Positions 34,134 through 41,147 of a stretch of 41,147 nucleotides of DNA are shown piece after piece. A program made the translations under genes and the position numbers. Source of the stretch: Nitrospinota bacterium (GTDB lineage: Bacteria > JADFOP01 > DATKYB01); NCBI GenBank assembly GCA_035528715.1, contig DATKYB010000120.1, positions 1 to 41,147 of the forward strand, in the 5' to 3' direction. The notes beneath the pieces were generated by a model. The model was given only the letters and a program-made list of their open reading frames with translations, was not told the origin of the DNA and did not search any database. Numbering within the stretch: the stretch's first letter is position 1; every line of letters starts with the position of its first letter.

Positions 34134-35252
34134 TTAATGAATCCTTTCAACCCGAGAGGAATAAAAAGGAGTCTTAACAATTTTTGCCTTTACCCTTTTA
34201 TCCCTTATTGCTATATCCAAAGCAGTACCAATATCTGAATAAACAATACTAACATATCCTATTCCAATAGGCTTTTTTAAGGAAGGAGACATGGTTCCAC
34301 TCGTCACATTTCCAACCTTTATATTTTTATGATATAATGAATTTGATGAGCGTGGAATCCCTCTCTCTATAGCTTCAAAACCTATTAATTTTCTATCTAC
34401 TCCTTTTTCCTTTTGTTTTAAAAGCACCTCCTTTCCAATAAAATCTTCCTTGTTGAGTTTTACAACCCAATCAAGACTTGCATCAAAAGGTGTGGTTTGG
34501 GAATCAATATCATTTCCATATAAAGGATACTTCATTTCTATTCGGAGGGTATCTCTAGCCCCTAAGCCTGCTGGCTTTATTCCAAACTCTTCCCCCGCAT
34601 TAAATATCGCATCCCATATCTTTTGTGCCTTTTTATGATTAAAATATATCTCAAAACCATCCTCCCCAGTATAGCCAGTCCTTGATATAATTGATTCAAC
34701 CCCGTCTATCCTACCTCTTTTAAACCAGAAATATCTGATTGAAGAAAGTTTAATATCCGAAAGCCGCTGTAAAACCTCCTCAGACTTTTTCCCCTGTATG
34801 GCCAGTTGACAAAGTTCTTCAGCTACATTAATCACTTCGGCATTTTCTTTATTATTGCTTTTTATCCAATCTAAATCTTTATCTGCATTAATTGCATTCA
34901 CGCACAACATTAATCTTTCATCTTCTATTTTATACACAGTAATATCATCAACGATACCTCCATAAGGGTAACACATCAGTGAATATTGAATCTGATCATT
35001 CTTGAGTCTTGAAACGTCATTTGATGTTAGCCTCTGTATTAATTGGAGAGCTTTTTTGCCCCTGATTTCAATTTTACCCATATGGCTTACATCAAAAACA
35101 CCCACCTGACTTCTGACACAGTTATGCTCATCAATAATGCCTGAATATTGCACCGGCATCTCCCATCCAGCAAAATCTATAAGCCTGGCTCCTAATTTTT
35201 TATGAATACTATGAAAAGGAGTCTTTTTTATTGAAAAACCTCCTTCTGTCAC
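34134..35252 (-). CDS. gcvT: Glycine cleavage system T protein (aminomethyltransferase)
   Basis: The 372-residue frame encodes a complete T protein, which releases ammonia and passes the one-carbon unit to tetrahydrofolate. Hallmarks are LGARLIDFAGWEMPVQYSG, VGVFDVSHMGKIEIRG, ISRTGYTGEDGFEIYF, LGARDTLRIEMKYPLYGND and GNVTSGTMSPSLKKPIGIGY. The start is unsettled. GTG at 35252 has no Shine-Dalgarno. A perfect AAGGAGG (35239-35245) lies inside the frame, seven bases ahead of an ATA codon (35229-35231) whose downstream residues KKTPFHSIHKKLGAR coincide with the usual N-terminus of the family. I report the longer frame because GTG is a normal start, but initiation at ATA is a real alternative. It is first gene of the operon, with promoter at 35341-35368. 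Confidence 0.95.
   Translation of the reverse strand: MTEGGFSIKKTPFHSIHKKLGARLIDFAGWEMPVQYSGIIDEHNCVRSQVGVFDVSHMGKIEIRGKKALQLIQRLTSNDVSRLKNDQIQYSLMCYPYGGIVDDITVYKIEDERLMLCVNAINADKDLDWIKSNNKENAEVINVAEELCQLAIQGKKSEEVLQRLSDIKLSSIRYFWFKRGRIDGVESIISRTGYTGEDGFEIYFNHKKAQKIWDAIFNAGEEFGIKPAGLGARDTLRIEMKYPLYGNDIDSQTTPFDASLDWVVKLNKEDFIGKEVLLKQKEKGVDRKLIGFEAIERGIPRSSNSLYHKNIKVGNVTSGTMSPSLKKPIGIGYVSIVYSDIGTALDIAIRDKRVKAKIVKTPFYSSRVERIH
35229..35245 (-). promoter_or_regulatory. Strong ribosome binding site seven bases before an ATA codon in gcvT
   Basis: Minus strand AAGGAGG (35239-35245), spacer TTTTTCA, then ATA (35229-35231). No ATG, GTG or TTG lies at workable spacing. The codon aligns with the family's usual first Met. 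Confidence 0.55.
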
Positions 35253-35281
35253 TCAATGAGGCTATATTTCTTCACAACAAA

Positions 35282-35330
35282 TCTGCCACTATAATTAGAA
35301 TGAAAGATTTTTTTTATTTAAACTGGCAGA
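35282..35330. repeat. 7-bp inverted repeat in the gcvT leader
   Basis: TCTGCCA (35282-35288) and TGGCAGA (35324-35330) are perfect inverted arms 35 bases apart. If transcription starts near 35334, the arms bracket the first ~50 bases of the mRNA and could form a 5' stem-loop. They do not match the glycine riboswitch core. Confidence 0.4.
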
Positions 35331-35340
35331 AAATAGTTAC

Positions 35341-35368
35341 AAGATACATATTCTTTTTTTATTGTCAA
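35341..35368 (-). promoter_or_regulatory. Predicted promoter of the glycine cleavage operon
   Basis: Minus strand perfect TTGACA (35363-35368), a 16-base spacer, TATCTT (35341-35346). The leader to GTG 35252 is about 80 bases. The rest of the 292-base gap up to 35544 shows no gene. Confidence 0.55.
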
Positions 35369-35544
35369 ATAAAAATTCTCATTAACCAAATAATTTTTTA
35401 AAAGTTTTTGCTCAATAAATTTTTGGTTGGTCTTTAGATGAAAAGAAAAAAGAGGAAAAGCTTTTTTACAAATAAAAGTTTTTTGTTATAAGATTTAAAA
35501 AAGGACTTGATATTGTGCCAAAATTCAAAGTAAGATTATTAAAA

Positions 35545-37848
35545 TTAAGAAAAAGCTATAGGTTCTAAATTTTTGGCTTTCACTCCTCTCATTTCCATTA
35601 TGTTCTTTAAAGTCCTGTCCACAGTAAAAAATATCATCTGCCAACCATCTTCTGTAATATCAAATAAAATATCTAAAATTCGAGATATCCTTTCAGAATC
35701 AAAAGTTAAAAATGGATCATCCAGAAGCAAAAATCCTTTTTGTTTCTTTAGACTCCTTTCCGCTAATGCTATTCTTATAGCCATATAGAACTGGTTTAAT
35801 GTTCCGCTGCTTAGCCACTCAATTGGTTTTTCTTCGCCAGAGGGGAGTTCGACCATAACATCAACAAGATCCCATCTCTTAACGATAATTCTATCGTATC
35901 TAAAATTTGTTATTTGAGAAAATAGTTCAGAAGACCTCTCTTCTAAAATATTTTTCACCTGAAGAGTAGCCTCTTTTTCAATATCCCGCATAATAAAATA
36001 AGCTGCCTCTGCTGCCTCACGCTCCAGTAGAAAATTATCTAGTTCCTTTTTCTTCTCGTCGAGCTTAAGAAGGATATCTATCTTCTCTATACCCATTAAA
36101 CCTCCCTTTAATTCTCCAATAGAAACCCGGAGTTCATGCACCTCGTTTTTTCTTTTTTCCACTTCATTCCTGAGTTCTAGAATCTCATTATTTAATCTAT
36201 TATATTTCTCTTCATCCCAAGGGATATTTTCTATCTTATCTTTATCTCTCACTCTTTCTTCTAAAGCTTCAATCCGATCTACAACGATATTCATATCTGG
36301 GCTGCCTATAAGTCCTTCCATCTCTTTTGTCAATCCCCTAAAATTCTCTTTTATAGATAGATATTCATCCCATTTTTCCTTAAACTGTTCAAGAGAAACG
36401 AACCCTGTTATCTCTTTAATCTTCATTATTTTTTTATCAATAAAATCGATATTTTCACGAATCTCATCAATCTCTTTTTCAATATTTTTTCTTTCATTTT
36501 GTAGTATCTCAGCCTGTCTCTTCTTTTCCCTTGATTCACCTTCATCTCTATTTATCTCTCTTCTTTTTCCTTCTATCCTATCTTTAAGGTCATCGATATC
36601 TGTATTCTCCCAGTCCTCTCCAAGATTCACTAGAAAGCTATTTGTCTTTATCGATAGCTTATCCAATTCCTCTTCCAATTCCCTTGCTTTTTTATAACTT
36701 TTTTTCAAATAAAAAATCAGAATAACAGGAATTAATATAATGAGAATCATTCCTAACAATACTTCCTTTTTCCAAATAAACCCTATAGCAAAAAGAAGCA
36801 AGGCTGACAAAAAACATGAGGATTGTATAATACGAATAGCTTTTTTTACCTTCTTAGAATCTTTAAACGCTGATAATTTTTTCTTCATATCATTATACTG
36901 TTTAACATCCTTTTCTAAATTTACAATTGTTTCAGTAATACTCTGCCAACCCATAATACGAGACATTAAATTCTTTATATCCTCTTCCAATTCCTTTTTT
37001 TTCACATCAACTTCTCTACTTCTTTTTTTATAAATATTGCTTTCATTTACAAGCTTTTCCTTATTCTTTGAAAATTCCGACCACTCCTTTAATTCTTCTT
37101 CTTTAAAATGGCTATATGAATTAAGCTCCTTTTTCTTTTCTTTAATCTTTTTATAAATCTCCTTTATCTTGATAAGTTCATCCCTTTCTCTAGCCTTTTC
37201 TAATGCCTTTTTATTTTCTTCAGCCTCTTTAAGTCTTGTCTCTAAATTATTTAATTCTCCAAACCTGATATCCATCTCCTTTTCTTTATTGATTAATGTT
37301 TCAACCTTCGTTCTTTTATCCTCATACGTACTTATCTCATCCCTTAGCGCATCCTCATCTTTCCATACCTTTGTCCTGGACTCCTTCTCTCCATGTGGGT
37401 TTATGCCAGCGTTCTTTCGCAGTTCCTCAATCACACCCTTTAAATCACCATGCATGCCAAGAATCCTATTTATCAGCATAGCTGTCCATGCCTTCTTCCT
37501 AAAATCATTTTTATCAAATATAACCTCGCCTGCTCTTATACAGAATACGTTTTTAAAAAATAACGGGCTTAAAGAGGAAATCTTATAAAAATTACCTTTT
37601 TGAGGTAGTGATATCTCCTGTCCATTATGAATCAGAATTAATTCTCCTTTAAAACCTTCCTGATACCTCTTTTCCCATACAGGAAATATCCTCTTATTGT
37701 ATCCATAGAGTGCACAAAAGATTGCATCAATCAGAGTTGTTTTTCCTGATTCATTTTTTCCATAAAAAAGGCTTACATGATCATCGAAGTCAAATACCAC
37801 ATCATTGAACATGCCAAATTTTTCAATGGTTAACCTTTTTAATCTCAA
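35545..37848 (-). CDS. Rad50/SbcC/YhaN-like ATPase with central membrane hairpin
   Basis: From TTG 37848 the product has 767 residues. Domains in order: ABC-type ATPase half with Walker A GKNESGKT (residues 30-37), long coiled coil (~180-335), two hydrophobic segments (~340-358 and ~363-381) separated by WKKEV, second coiled coil (~385-620), and C-terminal ATPase half with signature WLSSGTLNQ and Walker B FLLLDDPF. This is the plan of Rad50/SbcC, but no CxxC zinc hook is seen. Like Bacillus YhaN it carries a predicted membrane pair mid-coil. TTG 37848 overlaps the stop of the phosphoesterase gene (TTGA), with AAGGAGGG just upstream. That is better supported than ATG 37887, which would overlap by 43 bases. 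It probably pairs with that nuclease on DNA ends. Confidence 0.88.
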   Translation of the reverse strand: MRLKRLTIEKFGMFNDVVFDFDDHVSLFYGKNESGKTTLIDAIFCALYGYNKRIFPVWEKRYQEGFKGELILIHNGQEISLPQKGNFYKISSLSPLFFKNVFCIRAGEVIFDKNDFRKKAWTAMLINRILGMHGDLKGVIEELRKNAGINPHGEKESRTKVWKDEDALRDEISTYEDKRTKVETLINKEKEMDIRFGELNNLETRLKEAEENKKALEKARERDELIKIKEIYKKIKEKKKELNSYSHFKEEELKEWSEFSKNKEKLVNESNIYKKRSREVDVKKKELEEDIKNLMSRIMGWQSITETIVNLEKDVKQYNDMKKKLSAFKDSKKVKKAIRIIQSSCFLSALLLFAIGFIWKKEVLLGMILIILIPVILIFYLKKSYKKARELEEELDKLSIKTNSFLVNLGEDWENTDIDDLKDRIEGKRREINRDEGESREKKRQAEILQNERKNIEKEIDEIRENIDFIDKKIMKIKEITGFVSLEQFKEKWDEYLSIKENFRGLTKEMEGLIGSPDMNIVVDRIEALEERVRDKDKIENIPWDEEKYNRLNNEILELRNEVEKRKNEVHELRVSIGELKGGLMGIEKIDILLKLDEKKKELDNFLLEREAAEAAYFIMRDIEKEATLQVKNILEERSSELFSQITNFRYDRIIVKRWDLVDVMVELPSGEEKPIEWLSSGTLNQFYMAIRIALAERSLKKQKGFLLLDDPFLTFDSERISRILDILFDITEDGWQMIFFTVDRTLKNIMEMRGVKAKNLEPIAFS

Positions 37849-38984
37849 CCAAGCCCTCCTTTTTCTCTTAATTCTTTCAGTCCGCAACTGAGTGCTCTCT
37901 TGTAAATATTTCTCTCTTTATCTGTTTCGGCTTGTTCAATCCTTTCTTCTACCTTTTTTATAAAACTGAGACACACCGGAAAGTCTTTGAACTGCGCTAT
38001 ACTTAAAATCTCATTTTTTATACTAAACTCTGGGAAGCGACAGGCATATTTATCAGTAATATAATCAAGATATCTCTTGAGAGCCCTTTCATCTTCAACG
38101 ACGCCTTCAATCCTGATGAGAGGCCATATCTTCCTGTTAGCTCCCTCTTTTATTCTTTTTCCCATTTCCTGATCAATCTGTGAAAACACATTCTTTACTT
38201 CTCCTATCCTTATCATAAACGGTCCAATGCTCTCAATTCTCAGAGCAGTCTCAATGGTAATGTCTTGAATTTCTATTTTTCCTTTATTTTTAATGTCTGC
38301 AAGAACGACTTTTCTTTCGCTTGCCTCATTTATCTTCATCGGTTCAGGGGTTCCGGGATAGACAGCTATTGTCTCACCAATGACCCTTTTTGAAAAATGA
38401 TTATGGATATGTCCTAAGGCTAAATAATCAAATCCCCATGACTCGACATCCCCTGTTTCAACAGGAAAATATTCATCTTTTTCAATATCCATTTCTTGAA
38501 CAAAAGATCGTATTTCCCTCTCATCCACCAACGTCCCATGAAGAATTCCAATATTAATCTTTTTTATGTCTTTTTGGACCTCTGATATTGGTAACAAATC
38601 TCTTGCCTTCTTTCCCTTTTGGAAAGGAATGCAATAAAACACAATATCTTGTCCAAGGCTATCAAAAATTTGATAAGGTCCCTCGCTTCCTATGAATACA
38701 TTTTCACCGTAAAACATTTCAGGGGCAAAGGATTCTACCTCACCTTTAATATCATGATTTCCTGGTACAATTATTATTTTTATAGGGCTTATCCTTTCAA
38801 AGGCTTTTTTCATCTTTTCTCTTGCCTCTTGACTGGCTTGTATAGGAGAATCAAAAATGTCACCTGAAATTATTAAATAATCAACCTTCTCAACCCTAGC
38901 CTTTTCACAAATCCAAAAGAAGGTATTCCATCTCCTTTCAGAATCTTCTTGTAGATGTAAATCTGCCGTGTGAAGTATCTTCAC
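37845..38984 (-). CDS. Mre11/SbcD/YhaO-type metallophosphoesterase, putative DNA nuclease
   Basis: The 379-residue protein shows the calcineurin-like phosphoesterase motifs in order: TADLHL (D8, H10), ISGDIFD (D42), VPGNHD (N76, H77, D78), GILHGTL (H149) and LALGHIHNHF (H192, H194). The GHIH after ALG and the C-terminal ~120 residues resemble the Mre11/SbcD capping and partner-binding regions. Members cut DNA ends and hairpins together with a Rad50-type ATPase, which is encoded directly downstream with a four-base overlap. The start is GTG 38984; GAGGTAAGAGGTAAG immediately upstream offers two overlapping ribosome sites. It lies 69 bases after the endonuclease Q gene on the same strand. Confidence 0.92.
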   Translation of the reverse strand: MKILHTADLHLQEDSERRWNTFFWICEKARVEKVDYLIISGDIFDSPIQASQEAREKMKKAFERISPIKIIIVPGNHDIKGEVESFAPEMFYGENVFIGSEGPYQIFDSLGQDIVFYCIPFQKGKKARDLLPISEVQKDIKKINIGILHGTLVDEREIRSFVQEMDIEKDEYFPVETGDVESWGFDYLALGHIHNHFSKRVIGETIAVYPGTPEPMKINEASERKVVLADIKNKGKIEIQDITIETALRIESIGPFMIRIGEVKNVFSQIDQEMGKRIKEGANRKIWPLIRIEGVVEDERALKRYLDYITDKYACRFPEFSIKNEILSIAQFKDFPVCLSFIKKVEERIEQAETDKERNIYKRALSCGLKELREKGGLG

Positions 38985-39053
38985 CTTACCTCTTACCTCT
39001 ATATAATATTTTTCTACTACACACTATTTTCAGAAAACTATTTTAATTCTCTA

Positions 39054-40316
39054 TTAAAACAGGTTCATCTGTTCCTTTTGCTCATCTTCATCAAAACCCT
39101 GTTCTTTACTCTCCTCAAATATCTTAATTTTGCCAAAAACCCCGTCATATCCTGGAACAATATTAAATTTTCCCTCTCTGACTCTCATTACTCCCTCTGA
39201 AACCTTTGGATGAGCATACCTAGAAAGCTCTTCTTTTTCTATATCAAGAAGAATCTTAAATTCTGATCCACCCCATTCTATGAGACGATCATACTCATTA
39301 TCTACGGCCTTTGTTCCAACAGAAACACCAAAGGCATCAGCTATAATCTCCCCTAGTGGCACAACATATCTAGCAGGAATACTATTTTCAGGCTTAAATC
39401 CTTCTTCCCTATCAGCAAGGTCATCTACCCTATGCATCACACCAATGGTAAGAGCCTTCTTACAAACAGGGCAGATATTATTAACCTCTTGACTTTCCTT
39501 GGGAGAAAAAAGTATCTGGCAATTTCTGTGTCCATCATAATGATATTTGCCTTCCTCTGGATAAAACTCAATCGTAAAAAGAAATCTCTGTCTATCTTTG
39601 TTTTTGATAACTTCCATAATCGTTCTATAATCCCTCTCGCAGTCAAAAACATTGGCCTCTCTCCCTATTTTTTGGGGAGAATGAGCATCTGAATTAGATA
39701 TCAGGCATATCCTATCTAGCTGGGATAGCCTCCAGTTCATAGAGGGATCAGATGACAGGCCTGTTTCAATAGCATAAATATTATTTACTTCTTCTTCAAA
39801 ACATTCTTCGAGAGAATCAAACCCTGAATTAGCCCCAAACAAAGAAAACCAAGGAGTCCATGCATGGGCTGGAACTAAAAGACATTCTTCTGAAATATCT
39901 AAAACCAGTTTAACGAGGTTTTTTGCTGAAAATCCGAAAATAGGTCTGCCATCCGCAGAAAGTTTACCTTTCCCTGCTAATTTTGTATTTATTTTTTCAA
40001 CCACTTTTATACTTGGAGCAAAGACAACAGTATGGATTTTCCTCAGTCGCCCTCCCTGATGATATATATTGCTTACCTCTCCTGTAAGGATAAAATCTGT
40101 CTTTTCATCTCCTCTTTTTAACTGAAAGAGACCATTACCTTTAGGTTCTAGTTTTGTCTTTAGCTCGGATAGATAGAACGGATGGGTAAAATCTCCTGTT
40201 CCCATGAGATCAATTCCTTTTTTCTTAGCCCATCTTCCCAGGGCTTCTACCTCCATCTCTTTGCTGGTTGCTCTGCTATACTTTGAATGAATATGAAAAT
40301 CAGCAATAAATTTCAT
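39054..40316 (-). CDS. Endonuclease Q (EndoQ), PHP-domain nuclease for deaminated bases
   Basis: From ATG 40316 the protein has 420 residues, almost the same as Pyrococcus furiosus EndoQ (about 424). The PHP-domain metal ligands are visible: DFHIH (D6, H8, H10), GTGDFTHP (D42, H45), LTGEVS (E80), KIHTV (H95), PAHAWTPWFS (H151) and SNSDAHS (D210, H212). A zinc-finger-like insert follows with Cys 266, 282 and 285 (NICPVC), and then a C-terminal helical region. EndoQ nicks DNA 5' of uracil, hypoxanthine or xanthine and at abasic sites. It is known mainly from Thermococcales and a few bacteria. I chose ATG 40316 over GTG 40325 because GAGGTG sits six bases before the ATG and overlaps the GTG. Its operon partners are nuclease genes. 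Confidence 0.9.
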   Translation of the reverse strand: MKFIADFHIHSKYSRATSKEMEVEALGRWAKKKGIDLMGTGDFTHPFYLSELKTKLEPKGNGLFQLKRGDEKTDFILTGEVSNIYHQGGRLRKIHTVVFAPSIKVVEKINTKLAGKGKLSADGRPIFGFSAKNLVKLVLDISEECLLVPAHAWTPWFSLFGANSGFDSLEECFEEEVNNIYAIETGLSSDPSMNWRLSQLDRICLISNSDAHSPQKIGREANVFDCERDYRTIMEVIKNKDRQRFLFTIEFYPEEGKYHYDGHRNCQILFSPKESQEVNNICPVCKKALTIGVMHRVDDLADREEGFKPENSIPARYVVPLGEIIADAFGVSVGTKAVDNEYDRLIEWGGSEFKILLDIEKEELSRYAHPKVSEGVMRVREGKFNIVPGYDGVFGKIKIFEESKEQGFDEDEQKEQMNLF

Positions 40317-40385
40317 ATATCTCACCTCGAATAGTAAAAAACTCGAACAAGATTATCATCACGTTTATATCCATTAAACCATTAA

Positions 40386-40970
40386 CTAACTAAGATTTAA
40401 CAAAATTGATTCATAGATAAACTGCCTACCACCGGCGTTCAACAACTCCTCCTGTCTTATGAGGAGCCTTTTTTTATAAAGATTTATCAGTCGAGTACTA
40501 CTTGTATTAAGCTCTATTCCTAATCTGTCTGCTACTTCTCTGGAAGTCATCTTACCATTTCGCATAACGAAAAATAACGTCTCTTTAAGATAATTATTTA
40601 AAGGACCGATTATTTCCAATGGACCTTTTTCCGTTAAATTTAAGACCGATAGCCTCTTTCTTTCCAAAGCGACCTCAATATTCTCCCTCTGATGAGGATT
40701 CAATCCTTTGATCAAAATATACTTTTCACCGTATTCTCCAGAGATTAATCTCGACACTAATTTAGCAACAATTTCATCACCGCAGGAATAATCGATGATA
40801 CCGATATTGGAAAAGTTAAGAAGGATAATGACTGACTCCTTAAGTAACTTCAATTCTCTTTCTATCCTCTCTCTGATTCTATTTCCTGTCTCTCTTGTAA
40901 CAAGGTCATTAGAGCCGTTATTAAGCTCCTGATCTATTATACTTTTCATATCATAATCAACAATTTTCAT
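40386..40970 (-). CDS. STAS-like (DUF4325-type) plus winged-helix protein, putative regulator
   Basis: The 194-residue protein has two parts. Residues ~25-105 are a STAS-like alpha/beta domain (ESVIILLNFSNIGIIDYSCG followed by EIVAKLVSRLISGEYGEKYI), the DUF4325 pattern. Residues ~125-190 are a winged helix-turn-helix of MarR/ArsR appearance (MTSREVADRLGIELNTSSTR then LYKKRLLIRQEE and a GGRQFIYES wing). A transcription or translation regulator answering to a partner protein is inferred. It is the gene directly before endonuclease Q, 60 bases upstream, so it may control this repair operon. GAGG lies five bases before the ATG. The family function is not established. Confidence 0.75.
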   Translation of the reverse strand: MKIVDYDMKSIIDQELNNGSNDLVTRETGNRIRERIERELKLLKESVIILLNFSNIGIIDYSCGDEIVAKLVSRLISGEYGEKYILIKGLNPHQRENIEVALERKRLSVLNLTEKGPLEIIGPLNNYLKETLFFVMRNGKMTSREVADRLGIELNTSSTRLINLYKKRLLIRQEELLNAGGRQFIYESILLNLS

Positions 40971-40977
40971 AGAAACC

Positions 40978-41147
40978 TCATAAAAAAGGGAAATTCAAAG
41001 CATTAAAACACGACCCTTCTCTTTTATCAAAGAAGCCTAGTTGTTGTTCCCTCTTATATTTATCAAATTCCTCGAAAAAGGTCTTCTTAGAAAGGGTGCA
41101 TACCTCTGTTTCAATGTCAGGATTTTTACAAGCGCATATATGACCTT
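40978..41147 (-). CDS. C-terminal end of an unidentified cysteine-containing protein (cut by window edge)
   Basis: The minus-strand frame is open from the window end to a TGA at 40978-40980. It encodes 56 residues beginning GHICACKNPDIETEVCTL and ending SCFNALNFPFL. Three closely placed cysteines (CAC and one at +12) plus one near the end suggest metal or Fe-S binding. I do not recognise the family. The stop is seven bases from the start of the STAS-like gene and overlaps its ribosome site, so the two are very probably in one operon. Confidence 0.6.
   Translation of the reverse strand, partial: GHICACKNPDIETEVCTLSKKTFFEEFDKYKREQQLGFFDKREGSCFNALNFPFL

Noticed and set aside
34097-35258. 11-bp TCACTCAATGA found both after and at the start of gcvT
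   Set aside because: Two copies of an 11-mer in AT-rich DNA of this length are expected by chance and no further similarity surrounds them.
35253-35400. Glycine riboswitch ahead of gcvT
   Set aside because: I looked for the conserved GGAGAG/GGGGCAA-type core on the minus strand and found none. Only a 7-bp inverted repeat is present.

Overview
This window comes from an AT-rich, diderm (Gram-negative type) bacterium. The evidence for an outer membrane is an ExbB/ExbD pair with a TonB-like protein, two lipobox lipoproteins, a porin-like beta-barrel protein with a C-terminal Phe, and an AsmA-family protein. A two-subunit glycine dehydrogenase (GcvPA/GcvPB), a LipM-type octanoyltransferase and a bacterial endonuclease Q homologue point to an uncultivated-type lineage such as the former Deltaproteobacteria or Nitrospirota neighbourhood rather than to an enteric group. 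The sequence alone does not fix the phylum. I see no rRNA, tRNA, CRISPR array, insertion sequence or phage gene.

Layout. Positions 96-3646 (minus) hold a TMTC-like membrane/TPR protein and pyruvate kinase. Positions 3925-15520 form a surface-sugar island. Two plus-strand TMTC-like paralogues (3925-5730 and 13703-15520) flank a FAD oxidoreductase gene (plus) and a six-gene minus-strand operon. That operon encodes a sugar C-methyltransferase, an RmlC-like cupin epimerase, three SDR epimerase/reductases and a PLP sugar aminotransferase. The flanking genes share a 496-bp segment about 95% identical. Positions 15580-21806 encode a small exported protein of unknown function, a porin with a strong promoter, long leader and terminator, a CsgG-like/FG-GAP lipoprotein, and a divergent exbB-exbD pair. 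Positions 21881-26612 (minus) encode a SAM methyltransferase, an exported protein made of fifteen 24-residue EF-loop-like repeats, a TonB-like protein with an unusually long basic N-terminus, and a glycine-zipper lipoprotein. A large AsmA-family gene (26844-29891, plus) follows.

Positions 29898-35252 (minus) are a complete glycine cleavage operon, gcvT-gcvH-gcvPA-gcvPB, ending with lipM, whose product would attach octanoate to GcvH. Only the L protein (lipoamide dehydrogenase) and the lipoyl synthase step are absent. Positions 35545-41147 (minus) are a DNA-repair-like operon: an unidentified cysteine-containing C-terminus, a STAS-like/winged-helix protein, endonuclease Q, an Mre11/SbcD-type phosphoesterase, and a Rad50/YhaN-type ATPase that carries a predicted transmembrane pair where Rad50 has its zinc hook.

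Most interesting points: (1) the EndoQ plus Mre11-like plus membrane-type Rad50-like operon with its own putative regulator; (2) the near-identical direct repeats bracketing the sugar cassette; (3) the 24-residue repeat protein encoded just downstream of tonB; (4) a possible AUA start codon for gcvT; (5) a free-standing Shine-Dalgarno sequence in the porin leader; (6) paired and tandem repeat elements in several promoter regions. Many gene starts were moved from the longest frame to a start with a better ribosome binding site; the reasons are given per entry.
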